A stretch of DNA of 32,030 nucleotides, from NCBI GenBank assembly GCA_019509985.1, contig JAEKLF010000091.1:1-32030 (forward strand). The letters are read 5' to 3'. Source of the stretch: Burkholderiales bacterium (GTDB taxonomy: Bacteria; Pseudomonadota; Gammaproteobacteria; Burkholderiales; Burkholderiaceae_C). Below are positions 25,712-32,030 of this stretch, piece after piece. The translations under genes were made by a program, and so were the position numbers. The notes beneath the pieces are model-generated. The model worked only from the letters and a program-made list of their open reading frames with translations. It had not been told where the DNA came from and did not search any database. The first letter of the stretch is position 1; every line of letters begins with the position of its first letter.

Positions 25712-26059
25712 TCACATGCGCGAGAACTCGTCAAAGGCGCTGACGGCGGCGGCCGCGTACATCAGCGAGGGCCCGCCGCCCATGTAGGTCGCCACGGCGA
25801 GCGTTTCGTCGACCTCCTGGCGCGTGGCGCCGAGCTTCACGAGCGCCTGCACGTGAAAGCCGATGCAGGCGTCGCAGTGCGACGCGACACCCAGCGCCAG
25901 CGCGATCAGTTCCTTGGTCTTGCGGTTCAAAACGCCATCGGCCAGGGCTGCGTGCCCGAGATCGTGGAACGCCTTCATCGTGTCTGGCGTGCTGGAGCGC
26001 AGCGTGGCCAGGTCGGCGCTGACACGCTGGGTCAGCTGGCGGTAGCCCGTCGTCTGCAC
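25712..26059 (-). CDS. AhpD-like carboxymuconolactone-decarboxylase-family protein
   Basis: A 115-aa single-domain protein of the CMD/AhpD fold. The redox centre is C62-D-A-C65 with H69 (HCDACIGFH), the AhpD-type C-x-x-C-x-x-x-H motif, which reduces peroxiredoxins or acts as a disulfide reductase. It is therefore a thiol-redox protein, not a true decarboxylase. GVLNRKTKELIALALGVA is the usual family segment before the motif. It lies eight bases after the 68-aa DUF2892 gene on the same strand, indicating one transcript. Confidence 0.93.
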   Translation of the reverse strand: MQTTGYRQLTQRVSADLATLRSSTPDTMKAFHDLGHAALADGVLNRKTKELIALALGVASHCDACIGFHVQALVKLGATRQEVDETLAVATYMGGGPSLMYAAAAVSAFDEFSRM

Positions 26060-26067
26060 GGCAACTC

Positions 26068-26274
26068 CTAGCGCTCGCCTGCACGGCCCTTGGCCGCGCA
26101 GGTGCTGAAGCCAAATGGCAGATAGGCCGGGCAGGAACCCATCAGCCCCGTGACCAGCGGCAGCAGGCCGATCCAGCCCCAGCCGCCGACCCAGCCGAAC
26201 AGGGCGGCTGCGATCAGCGCCAGCCCGATGAGAACCCGCGCGATGCGGTCGATGGAGCCTACGTTCTGCAGCAT
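26068..26274 (-). CDS. DUF2892 (YgaP-like) small membrane protein, 68 aa
   Basis: The start at 26274 (MLQNVGSIDRIARVL) follows a perfect AGGAGG; a frame open to 26340 would translate the FNR box and is not credible. Two membrane segments (about residues 13-27 and 31-46) flank a Gly/Trp-rich turn. The conserved cysteines are in GSCPAYLPFGFSTC. It heads a probable five-gene minus-strand operon: DUF2892, AhpD-like, DUF2892, MBL/beta-CASP, adhP. A full FNR-type box is centred 59 bases upstream of its start. Confidence 0.9.
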   Translation of the reverse strand: MLQNVGSIDRIARVLIGLALIAAALFGWVGGWGWIGLLPLVTGLMGSCPAYLPFGFSTCAAKGRAGER

Positions 26275-26326
26275 GGAAACCTCCTGAAGGATGCGCTGAT
26301 CTTCAGCACGATGGGTCTTGCGCTCA

Positions 26327-26340
26327 TTGACGGGGATCAA
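26327..26340 (-). promoter_or_regulatory. FNR-type box upstream of the DUF2892-adhP operon
   Basis: TTGACGGGGATCAA matches TTGAY-N4-RTCAA. Its centre is 59 bases before the start at 26274. A class II start site would fall near 26292, giving a leader of about 18 bases that contains the AGGAGG. The -10 is weak. Confidence 0.6.
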
Positions 26341-26363
26341 GGGGCGGCTTCGCCCGCATTCGA

Positions 26364-26406
26364 TTGACGGGCGTCAACTTGGAGCGGTGAGGTTCGGTGG
26401 TCTCAT
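26364..26406 (+). promoter_or_regulatory. FNR-type box and -10 upstream of the P-type ATPase
   Basis: TTGACGGGCGTCAA (26364-26377) matches the FNR consensus on both arms. TCTCAT (26401-26406, four of six bases) lies where a -10 should be if the box is at about -41.5, which predicts a start near 26412. The centres of this box and the one at 26327 are 37 bases apart, serving the two divergent units. Confidence 0.62.
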
Positions 26407-26430
26407 GGACTTTTCACCGAAGGAGAGTCC

Positions 26431-26478
26431 ATGCCCGAAGCGAGCCCCGGCTCCTTGCGCATCGGCGCCCATGCATGA
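26431..26478 (+). CDS. 15-aa leader ORF coupled to the P-type ATPase
   Basis: AAGGAGAGTCC precedes an ATG at 26431, by far the best ribosome binding site in this leader. The frame reads MPEASPGSLRIGAHA and stops with TGA at 26476-26478. That stop overlaps the ATPase ATG at 26475 (ATGA). The ATPase has no SD of its own, so ribosomes finishing the short ORF are probably the ones that start the pump. The peptide shows no membrane or regulatory-codon feature, so coupling, and not a peptide function, is the simpler idea. It is too short for normal gene finders. Confidence 0.55.
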   Translation: MPEASPGSLRIGAHA

Positions 26479-29063
26479 CAGCCGCGCTTGACCTGCCCGC
26501 CGGCACGCAGGCATCAACCTTGCCGTTTGCGGGCTTGAGCGACACGGAGGCCCGCAGCCGGCTGGCAGCCCAAGGCCCCAACGAGATGCCGGACCAGGAG
26601 CGTCACGGCCTTCTGGGCACGCTGCGCAGCGTGCTGACCGAGCCGATGTTCCTGCTGCTGCTCGTGGCCGCGGCGATCTATCTGCTGCTGGGCGACCTCG
26701 GCGAAGGCTTGCTGCTCGCTTTCTTCGCCGCCATGACCGTGGGCCTGGTCGTGCTGCAGGAACGCCGCAGCGAACACGCGCTCGATGCCTTGCGCGTGTT
26801 GGCGCTGCCCCAGGCCCGCGTCGTGCGGGGCGGCCGCATCTGCCGCATCCCCGCGCGCGAGCTGGTGCCGGGCGATTTCATCCTGCTGGGCGAGGGCGAG
26901 CGCATTGCCGCCGACGGCGTCGTGCGCGAGGCCGCCGGGCTGGAGGTCGACGAGTCGTTGCTCACGGGCGAGTCGGTGCCCGTGCACAAGCAGGCCGCGC
27001 CACAGACGGCGAGCGCGGTCATGGCGAGGCCCGGGACCGACGACATGCACGGCGTGTACGCGGGCACGCTGGTGGTTGGGGGCCATGCCGTCGTCGAGGT
27101 GCTGGCCACGGGCGGCAACACCCAGGTCGGCCGCATCGGCGCGTCGCTGGCCGGCATCGAGATCGCACCGACGCCATTGCAGCGCCATCTGCGCCGCCTG
27201 GTGCAGGTGTTTGGTGTGATCACGGTCGTGCTCAGCGCAACGGTGGCCGTGGGCTACGGGCTGCTGCACGGCGACTGGATGCAGGGTGTGCTGTCGGCCA
27301 TCGCCTTGGGCATGGCGATGCTGCCGGAGGAGTTTCCGATGGCGCTGGCCATTTTCCTGGCGCTGGGTGCCTGGCGGCTGGCGCGCATCCAGGTGCTGTC
27401 GCGCCGGCCCGCCGTCATCGAGGCGCTGGGTTCGGCCACCGTGCTGTGCGTCGACAAGACGGGCACGCTCACCGAGAACCGCATGCGGCTGCGCCGGCTC
27501 GTCGTCGACGGCACGGACGTTGCCGTGGACCCCGGCATGGTGCTGCCGGAAGAAGTGCACCGGCTGCTGGAGTTCGGCATGCTGGCCTCGCGACGGGGTG
27601 GCGTCGACCCGCTGGACCGTGCCCTGCTGGCCCAGGGCGACGACTCCCTGGCCGACACCGAGCACCTGCACGCCGATTGGCGGCTGACGCATGAATTTCC
27701 GCTCAGCCCGGAGCTGCTCGCGATGTCGCACGAATGGACGGATGCCGAGGGCCGGCACCACATCGCCGCCAAGGGCGCGCCCGAGGCGGTGTGCGACCTG
27801 TGCCACCTGGATGAGCTGCGCGGGCAAGCGCTGCTGGCCCGCGTCGGGCAGCTCGCAACGCAGGGGCTTCGCGTGCTGGCCGTCGCCGAAGGTTCCGCCC
27901 CCGGCGGCGAGACGGCGCAGCGACAGCACGACTACGACTTCAAGCTGCTGGGGCTGGCGGCGTTCGAGGACCCCTTGCGCGCCAGCGTGCCCTTGGCCGT
28001 CGCGAGTGCGCGCGAGGCTGGCATCGCCGTCGTGATGATCACCGGCGACCACGCGGCCACGGCGCTGGCCATCGCGCGGCAGGCGGGCATCGACGCGCAA
28101 GCCGGCGCGTTGACCGGCGCGGACCTCGAGGCCCTGGACGACGCCGCGCTCGCGCAGGCCGTGCGCCGCGTGCGTGTGTTCGCCCGCGTGATGCCGCAGC
28201 AAAAGCTCAGGCTCGTGCAGGCGCTGCGCAGTCTTGGCGAGACCGTCGCCATGACGGGCGACGGCGTCAACGACGCCCCCGCGCTGAAGGCGGCCCACAT
28301 CGGCATCGCCATGGGCGCGCGCGGCACCGACGTTGCACGCGAAGCCGCCGGCCTGGTGCTGCTGGACGAAGACTTCGGCCGCATCGTCGGCGGTGTCCGC
28401 ATGGGCCGGCGCATCTTCGACAACCTGCGCAAGGTCATGACCTACATCACCGCCATCCACGTGCCGGTCGCGGGCCTGGCCTTGCTGCCGCTGCTGTTCG
28501 GCCTGCCGCCGCTCATGCTGCCTGCCCATGTCGTGCTCACCGAGATGGTCATCGACCCGGTGTGCTCGCTCGCGTTTGAAGGAGCACCCGCGGCACCCGA
28601 CCTGATGCGCAGGCCACCGCGCCGATCGGACGACGGCATCGTCGGCTGGCCCATGCTGTGGCAGGGGCTGGTGCAGGGCGGCTGCCTGCTGCTCGCGACC
28701 CTGGGCCTCTACGTGGTGGCGTTGCAGGCCGGCCATGATGTCGACGTGGCACGCACGCTTGCGGTGCTTGGCCTGACCGTTGGCAACCTGCTGCTCGTCG
28801 CGGCCAACCTGTCCGCAGGTGACGGGCCGCGAGTGCTGCTGGACCCGGGCGCGCGGGCGTTCTGGGCCGTGGCCGCCGCCGCCACCGCTGCGCTGGCCGT
28901 TGCCGTGCTGGTTCCCGGCGCCCGGCGGCTGCTGCACTTTGGCACGCCGACCGCCGCCGACCTGGCCTTGGCGATCGCGGCGGTCATCGTCGCCGTGGTG
29001 CTCGGAGCCGCGCTGAGCGCGCGCGTGCGGCGGGCGCCGTGGGCGCAAGCGGGAAGTCTTTGA
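26475..29063 (+). CDS. Cation-transporting P-type ATPase (P2-like)
   Basis: The start at 26475 (MTAALDLPAG) gives 862 aa. The frame extends to 26397 but only with the stronger-SD leader ORF in another frame, so 26475 is preferred. Domains are an N-terminal cation-ATPase segment (LSDTEARSRLAAQGPNEMP), TGES at 164-167, the M4 ion motif PEEFP at 284-288, the phosphorylation site D327 in DKTGTLTENRM, KGAPEAV, and TGDGVNDAP from T594. About ten membrane segments are expected. The PEEFP variant and short C-terminal part match a subgroup near Ca2+/Mn2+ pumps. One P. aeruginosa relative (PA1429) is, from memory, ANR-dependent. The ion is not known. Confidence 0.94.
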   Translation: MTAALDLPAGTQASTLPFAGLSDTEARSRLAAQGPNEMPDQERHGLLGTLRSVLTEPMFLLLLVAAAIYLLLGDLGEGLLLAFFAAMTVGLVVLQERRSEHALDALRVLALPQARVVRGGRICRIPARELVPGDFILLGEGERIAADGVVREAAGLEVDESLLTGESVPVHKQAAPQTASAVMARPGTDDMHGVYAGTLVVGGHAVVEVLATGGNTQVGRIGASLAGIEIAPTPLQRHLRRLVQVFGVITVVLSATVAVGYGLLHGDWMQGVLSAIALGMAMLPEEFPMALAIFLALGAWRLARIQVLSRRPAVIEALGSATVLCVDKTGTLTENRMRLRRLVVDGTDVAVDPGMVLPEEVHRLLEFGMLASRRGGVDPLDRALLAQGDDSLADTEHLHADWRLTHEFPLSPELLAMSHEWTDAEGRHHIAAKGAPEAVCDLCHLDELRGQALLARVGQLATQGLRVLAVAEGSAPGGETAQRQHDYDFKLLGLAAFEDPLRASVPLAVASAREAGIAVVMITGDHAATALAIARQAGIDAQAGALTGADLEALDDAALAQAVRRVRVFARVMPQQKLRLVQALRSLGETVAMTGDGVNDAPALKAAHIGIAMGARGTDVAREAAGLVLLDEDFGRIVGGVRMGRRIFDNLRKVMTYITAIHVPVAGLALLPLLFGLPPLMLPAHVVLTEMVIDPVCSLAFEGAPAAPDLMRRPPRRSDDGIVGWPMLWQGLVQGGCLLLATLGLYVVALQAGHDVDVARTLAVLGLTVGNLLLVAANLSAGDGPRVLLDPGARAFWAVAAAATAALAVAVLVPGARRLLHFGTPTAADLALAIAAVIVAVVLGAALSARVRRAPWAQAGSL

Positions 29064-29069
29064 GCCCGC

Positions 29070-29174
29070 TCAGTCCCGCGTGAGAAAGACGATGAGCAGC
29101 TGGAAGGCGTACCAAAGCAGCGCCGTGACCGCCGCGCTTGCCGCGATCAGCAACAGCCACGCATCGGTGCTCAT
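29070..29174 (-). CDS. 34-aa single-span membrane peptide downstream of the BON gene
   Basis: An ATG at 29174 overlaps the BON gene stop (ATGA, 29171-29174), giving translational coupling. The 34 residues begin MSTDAWLLLI, continue with one membrane helix (about residues 6-31, rich in A, L, W, F) and end FLTRD. Orientation signals are weak: acidic D at residue 4 and R-D at the end. I do not recognise the family. Its size is like other bacterial single-span peptides that modulate a larger membrane protein. The convergent P-type ATPase stops only six bases from its stop codon. Confidence 0.7.
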   Translation of the reverse strand: MSTDAWLLLIAASAAVTALLWYAFQLLIVFLTRD

Positions 29175-29836
29175 GGCGCGGGTTGCGAGCCCACCTGCAC
29201 TTCATCGACCACGCAGCACACGCCGGGTGCCGCCCATGCGGCGCCGACGATGGCGTCGCGCTCCTGCCAGCTCTGCGCCAGGCCGCGCAGCGTCACGGTG
29301 CCCGTGTCCACACTGACTTCGATGTGGCGCGCCGCCCGGCGTGCCTGCCGCTCAAGCGCGCCCTCGATGCGCGAGACGAGGTCCGCCGGCGTCAGCCGAT
29401 GCTTCAGTGTGATGCCGTTGCGGATGCCCAGTACGCCGACGAGCGGCCGAAGCTGGGCCTGCACCGCCTTGCGCTGGTAGTCCCAGTCCACTTCGCCGCT
29501 GAGGTGGATATAGCCCCTTTTCACGGTCGCACGGATGTCCTGCGTGGGGACGCCACTGACCCATGCCAGCACGGCGTCGACGGCCAGGGCGATCTCCTGG
29601 TCGGTGCGCTGCTGCCACGGCGCGAGTTTCACGTCGAGCCTCAGCTCAATCGCCCGGACGCCATACACGCGCCGCACGGCACGCTCGACCGCCTGCGTTT
29701 CGCTCAGCATGGCCACATGCCCGCTCACGGTGACCCGGCCCTCGTTCACGGCGACGTCGATCGCGGTTGCATCGACAGCCGGGTCCCAGGCCAGTTCGGC
29801 GCTGACGTCGGTCTTCAGCTCGGAATCGGGTTTCAT
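29171..29836 (-). CDS. Protein with three BON domains
   Basis: The start at 29836 (MKPDSELKTDVSAEL) follows CAGGAGGACTCCAC; an open frame to 30193 is not a credible extension. The 221 residues form three BON repeats at about 9-68, 78-143 and 149-216, each with a conserved G-x-V-x-L-x-G hairpin (VTVSGHVAML, IHLSGEVDWD, VTLRGLAQSW). BON domains bind membranes or lipids, as in OsmY. There is no signal peptide, so this one is cytoplasmic, like many BON proteins of stress regulons. It is the first gene of a two-gene unit with the 34-aa peptide, and has an FNR-type promoter. Confidence 0.9.
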   Translation of the reverse strand: MKPDSELKTDVSAELAWDPAVDATAIDVAVNEGRVTVSGHVAMLSETQAVERAVRRVYGVRAIELRLDVKLAPWQQRTDQEIALAVDAVLAWVSGVPTQDIRATVKRGYIHLSGEVDWDYQRKAVQAQLRPLVGVLGIRNGITLKHRLTPADLVSRIEGALERQARRAARHIEVSVDTGTVTLRGLAQSWQERDAIVGAAWAAPGVCCVVDEVQVGSQPAP

Positions 29837-29886
29837 GTGGAGTCCTCCTGTGAGTCGGTCGCTTCGCCTCGGCTGCACCGCGATGC

Positions 29887-29928
29887 AATCTAGGCCGGGC
29901 GCGCGCGGCGGTTGTTGACCCAGATCAG
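29887..29928 (-). promoter_or_regulatory. FNR-type box and -10 upstream of the BON gene
   Basis: Minus-strand CTGAT-CTGG-GTCAA (29915-29928) has one mismatch to the box. TAGATT (29887-29892, four of six) lies exactly at the -10 position expected for a box at -41.5. The predicted start is near 29880, with a 44-base leader containing GGAGGA. This is the best-aligned promoter of the set. Confidence 0.6.
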
Positions 29929-29996
29929 CGGGTGTCAAGTCAGCCGGCCGCGGAGAAGGCCGACCCACGAACCCGGCGGGCGGGGATGGCGGTCGG

Positions 29997-30038
29997 TTGA
30001 TACGCGTCAAGGCCCGGCTCGGGCTTTTTCGGGACGAT
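29997..30038 (+). promoter_or_regulatory. FNR-type box and possible -10 upstream of the HtrA-like gene
   Basis: TTGATACGCGTCAA (29997-30010) is a full match on both half-sites. GACGAT (30033-30038) is at the class II -10 position but matches only three of six bases. The start of the protease gene is 98 bases from the box centre. Confidence 0.58.
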
Positions 30039-30101
30039 CGGACCGGGTCTCCCTGGAGCCCGCCGGACGCCGCCGTTGCCAGGTGAACCCCTCTCTGCCG
30101 A

Positions 30102-31085
30102 ATGCTGAAACGCCACCTCTTCCTGCTTCTGGCCTGCCTGGCCACCCTGACCGCACCGGCATCGGCGGCCGGCCCTGCGCTCACGGCCTCCAACGCGCCG
30201 CCCGTCAGCCTGGCGGCCGCCTATCAGCAGGTTTCCAGCTGGGCGGTGGGTGTCTATCTGTTCGTGCCGGGCGAGGAGGAGCCGCGCGTCGGCGCAGGCT
30301 TCCTGCTCGACGACCAGGGCGCCATTGCGACCGTGGCGCATCTGTTCGGCAGCGATCAGCAGATCCTCGTGGCCATGCCGGACAAGCGGCTGCTTGCCGC
30401 AACGCTGGAAGGGCTGGACGCTTCGGCTGATATCGCCCTGCTGCGCGTCAGCCCGCCGCCGAAGGTGCGCCCGGTTTTTGCACAGGCGCAGAGCGTGCAC
30501 GTCGCCGATTGGGTGCTGGCCGTCGGCGAGCCCTTTGGCCTGGAGCGCTCGGCCGCCGCCGGCATCGTCAGCGGCAAGGACCGGCATTTCGTCGACGACG
30601 GCGAGCTGCTGTTCATCCAGAGCGACGTGGCATTGAATCCAGGCAACTCCGGAGGCCCGCTGCTGGACGCCCGGGGCGCCATCGTCGGCATGAATGCTCG
30701 CACCATCGTCGGGCCCGTCGGCACGCCGGGCGCGAGCCTGGCGATCCCCATCGACATCGTCCGGCAGCTCGTCGGCGAGCTGCGCAAGGACCGCCCGGCG
30801 CCTGCCCGGCCGCGCCTGGGCGCGCAGTTCGACGACGTGCCACCGCTCACCGCCTGGGCCGCCGGGCGCGGTGATGTCAACGGGGCGCTCATCGTCAGCG
30901 TGCCGCATGGCACGCTGGCCGAACGCCTGCAGCTGCGCGCCGGCGACATCGTGACCCTGATGAACGGGCACACCGTCACCGGCAGCGCCGATCTCGTCCA
31001 TGCGCTGCTGGCCTGGCGTGACACGGCGGACACGCGCGTCGTGGTCCAGCGAGCCGGCCACGAGCTGGTGCTGCGCCTCGAATGA
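30102..31085 (+). CDS. Secreted trypsin-like serine protease with C-terminal PDZ domain (HtrA-like)
   Basis: A 327-aa protein with an N-terminal signal peptide (cleavage after about residue 22, APASA). The protease domain has H80 (TVAHLF), D110 (ASADIALLRV) and S183 in NPGNSGGPLL, a complete Ser protease triad in DegP/HtrA order. The PDZ-like region (about 245-325, GALIVSVPHGTLAERLQLRAGDIVTLMNG) completes the HtrA pattern in short form. It should act in the periplasm on misfolded or signalling proteins. Its stop overlaps the next gene start (ATGA, 31082-31085), coupling it to a membrane PAS-GGDEF protein. An FNR-type box lies upstream. Confidence 0.92.
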   Translation: MLKRHLFLLLACLATLTAPASAAGPALTASNAPPVSLAAAYQQVSSWAVGVYLFVPGEEEPRVGAGFLLDDQGAIATVAHLFGSDQQILVAMPDKRLLAATLEGLDASADIALLRVSPPPKVRPVFAQAQSVHVADWVLAVGEPFGLERSAAAGIVSGKDRHFVDDGELLFIQSDVALNPGNSGGPLLDARGAIVGMNARTIVGPVGTPGASLAIPIDIVRQLVGELRKDRPAPARPRLGAQFDDVPPLTAWAAGRGDVNGALIVSVPHGTLAERLQLRAGDIVTLMNGHTVTGSADLVHALLAWRDTADTRVVVQRAGHELVLRLE

Positions 31086-32030
31086 ATGGCCAGAGCGCTC
31101 CCGTCATGGCGGCGCTGGCGTTGCTGGCCATCGCCGGCGGCGGCTGGATCGGGCGGCGATGGTGGCGCATGCGCCTGAAGGCGCTGGTCTTCGATCATTC
31201 CGACCAAGGCATCATCGTGACGGACGCTCGCGCCGACATCGTCGCCGTCAACCGCGCCTACTGCGCCATGACCGGCTATGCCGAGGCGGAGCTCGTCGGC
31301 CGCAACCCTCGCGTGCAACAGAGCGGGCTGCACGACGTGGCCTTTTACCGCGAGCTGTGGCGGGTGTTGGGCAAGACGGGCCAGTGGCAGGGCGAGATCT
31401 GGAACCGGCGCAAGAGCGGCGAGGCCTACCCCGCCTGGCTGAACATCAGCGTCATCAGGAACAAGCAGGGCAACGTCGAGCGCTATGTCGCCATCTCGTC
31501 CGACATCACGCCGGTCAAGGCGGTGCAGGAACGGCTGGACCACCTGGCGCACCATGACGCCCTGACGGACCTGCCCAACCGCCTGCATTTCGTCGCTTCG
31601 CTCGAGCGAGCCCTGCTCGGCGCCGACCGCAATCACGCCAGCGTCGCGCTGCTCTTCATCGACCTGGATCATTTCAAGACCGTCAACGACACCCTGGGCC
31701 ACGCGGCCGGCGATCAGCTGCTGATCGAGGTGGCGGGGCGATTGCGCAAGGCCGTCCGGGCGGAGGATCTCGTCGCCCGACTCGCCGGCGACGAGTTCGT
31801 CGTGCTGCTGGAGCGCCTGCATGGACGCGACGAGGCGGTCGGGGTTGCCCGCAAGGTGCTGGCGGACCTGGCAGCACCGCAGCAGATCGAAGGGCAGGCG
31901 ATCACGCCGATGGCCAGCATCGGCATCGCCATGTACCCGGGGGACGGGTTGTCGGCAGGGGATCTGCTCGACGCGGCCGACAACGCCATGTACGAGGCCA
32001 AGCGCCTCGGGCGCCATACCTTCGCCTTCC
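31082..32030 (+). CDS. Membrane-anchored PAS-GGDEF protein, truncated by the window end
   Basis: Open from the ATG at 31082 to the window end, 316 complete codons. One hydrophobic helix (about residues 7-22) is followed by basic GRRWWRMRLK, then a PAS domain (about 33-150, DQGIIVTDARADIVAVNR and WQGEIWNRRKSGE). A GGDEF domain begins near 157 (HDALTDLPNR) and has the active-site loop LAGDEFVVLL at about 234-243. AGDEF is a natural variant that is active in some enzymes. There is a D-L-D-H-F metal-binding segment and GIAMYPGDG. The C-terminus, possibly an EAL domain, lies outside. It is coupled to the upstream protease by a 4-base overlap. Confidence 0.92.
   Translation, partial: MNGQSAPVMAALALLAIAGGGWIGRRWWRMRLKALVFDHSDQGIIVTDARADIVAVNRAYCAMTGYAEAELVGRNPRVQQSGLHDVAFYRELWRVLGKTGQWQGEIWNRRKSGEAYPAWLNISVIRNKQGNVERYVAISSDITPVKAVQERLDHLAHHDALTDLPNRLHFVASLERALLGADRNHASVALLFIDLDHFKTVNDTLGHAAGDQLLIEVAGRLRKAVRAEDLVARLAGDEFVVLLERLHGRDEAVGVARKVLADLAAPQQIEGQAITPMASIGIAMYPGDGLSAGDLLDAADNAMYEAKRLGRHTFAF

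Noticed and set aside
26514..29048. Very long minus-strand open frame opposite the P-type ATPase
   Set aside because: Its sequence is rich in R, Q, H, A and G, as expected of a frame opposite a GC-rich gene. It has no motif and no ribosome binding site. The plus-strand frame has every P-type ATPase motif.

Overview
This is a GC-rich stretch of chromosome. Gene content and style point to a betaproteobacterium of the order Burkholderiales, probably near Roseateles, Rubrivivax or Leptothrix. The clues are the LysR and c-di-GMP gene load, a PEP-CTERM protein, an rlmJ with a DPSY motif, and G/C-rich REP-like hairpins. The taxon is an inference from the sequence alone. I support 27 chromosomal protein genes, two very small ORFs (15 and 34 codons of product), and two genes cut by the window ends. 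I see no rRNA, tRNA, CRISPR array or complete insertion sequence.

Layout. (1) 1-927 is visibly less GC-rich. It holds the N-terminus of a large Walker-A ATPase running off the left end, then about 550 bases without a convincing gene that carry four copies of an ATTCCAAGATG-like repeat. This looks like the edge of an acquired island. (2) 928-6744 is housekeeping and accessory metabolism: a LysR regulator divergent from a membrane protein, YbdK, a CPA2-type antiporter, a MOSC protein, and a secreted beta-helix protein. (3) 6704-10093 holds a PEP-CTERM SGNH-like exported protein, a second LysR regulator and an Old Yellow Enzyme. (4) 10196-13689 is a tightly packed run: rlmJ, a LacI-type regulator, a YecA/UPF0149 protein with a SEC-C tail, and a metallophosphoesterase containing an in-frame hairpin-rich insertion. 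(5) 13701-22163 is a signalling block: a truncated ornithine-carbamoyltransferase-like protein, a Crp/Fnr regulator, a PAS-PAS-GGDEF-EAL protein, an Aer-like chemoreceptor, and a hybrid histidine kinase overlapping its OmpR-type response regulator. (6) 22356-32030 looks like a low-oxygen/stress block: a quinone reductase-like flavoprotein, AdhP, a beta-CASP MBL protein, two DUF2892 proteins, an AhpD-like protein, a cation P-type ATPase, a triple-BON protein, a 34-aa membrane peptide, an HtrA-like protease and a truncated PAS-GGDEF protein.

How it may fit together. The Crp/Fnr protein at 14442 has the FNR-type recognition helix (E-T-V-S-R) but lacks the N-terminal cysteines of oxygen-sensing FNR, so it resembles the DNR/FixK branch. 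FNR-type boxes (TTGAY-N4-RTCAA) lie upstream of the OTC-like gene, the DUF2892 operon, the P-type ATPase, the BON gene and the protease. In several cases a plausible -10 sits where a box at -41.5 would place it. The best system-level reading is a locally clustered FNR-family regulon with its own candidate regulator, combined with oxygen/redox-type sensory proteins (an Aer-like receptor and PAS domains). Two short ORFs are placed for translational coupling to the P-type ATPase and the BON gene, and automated annotation would probably miss both.
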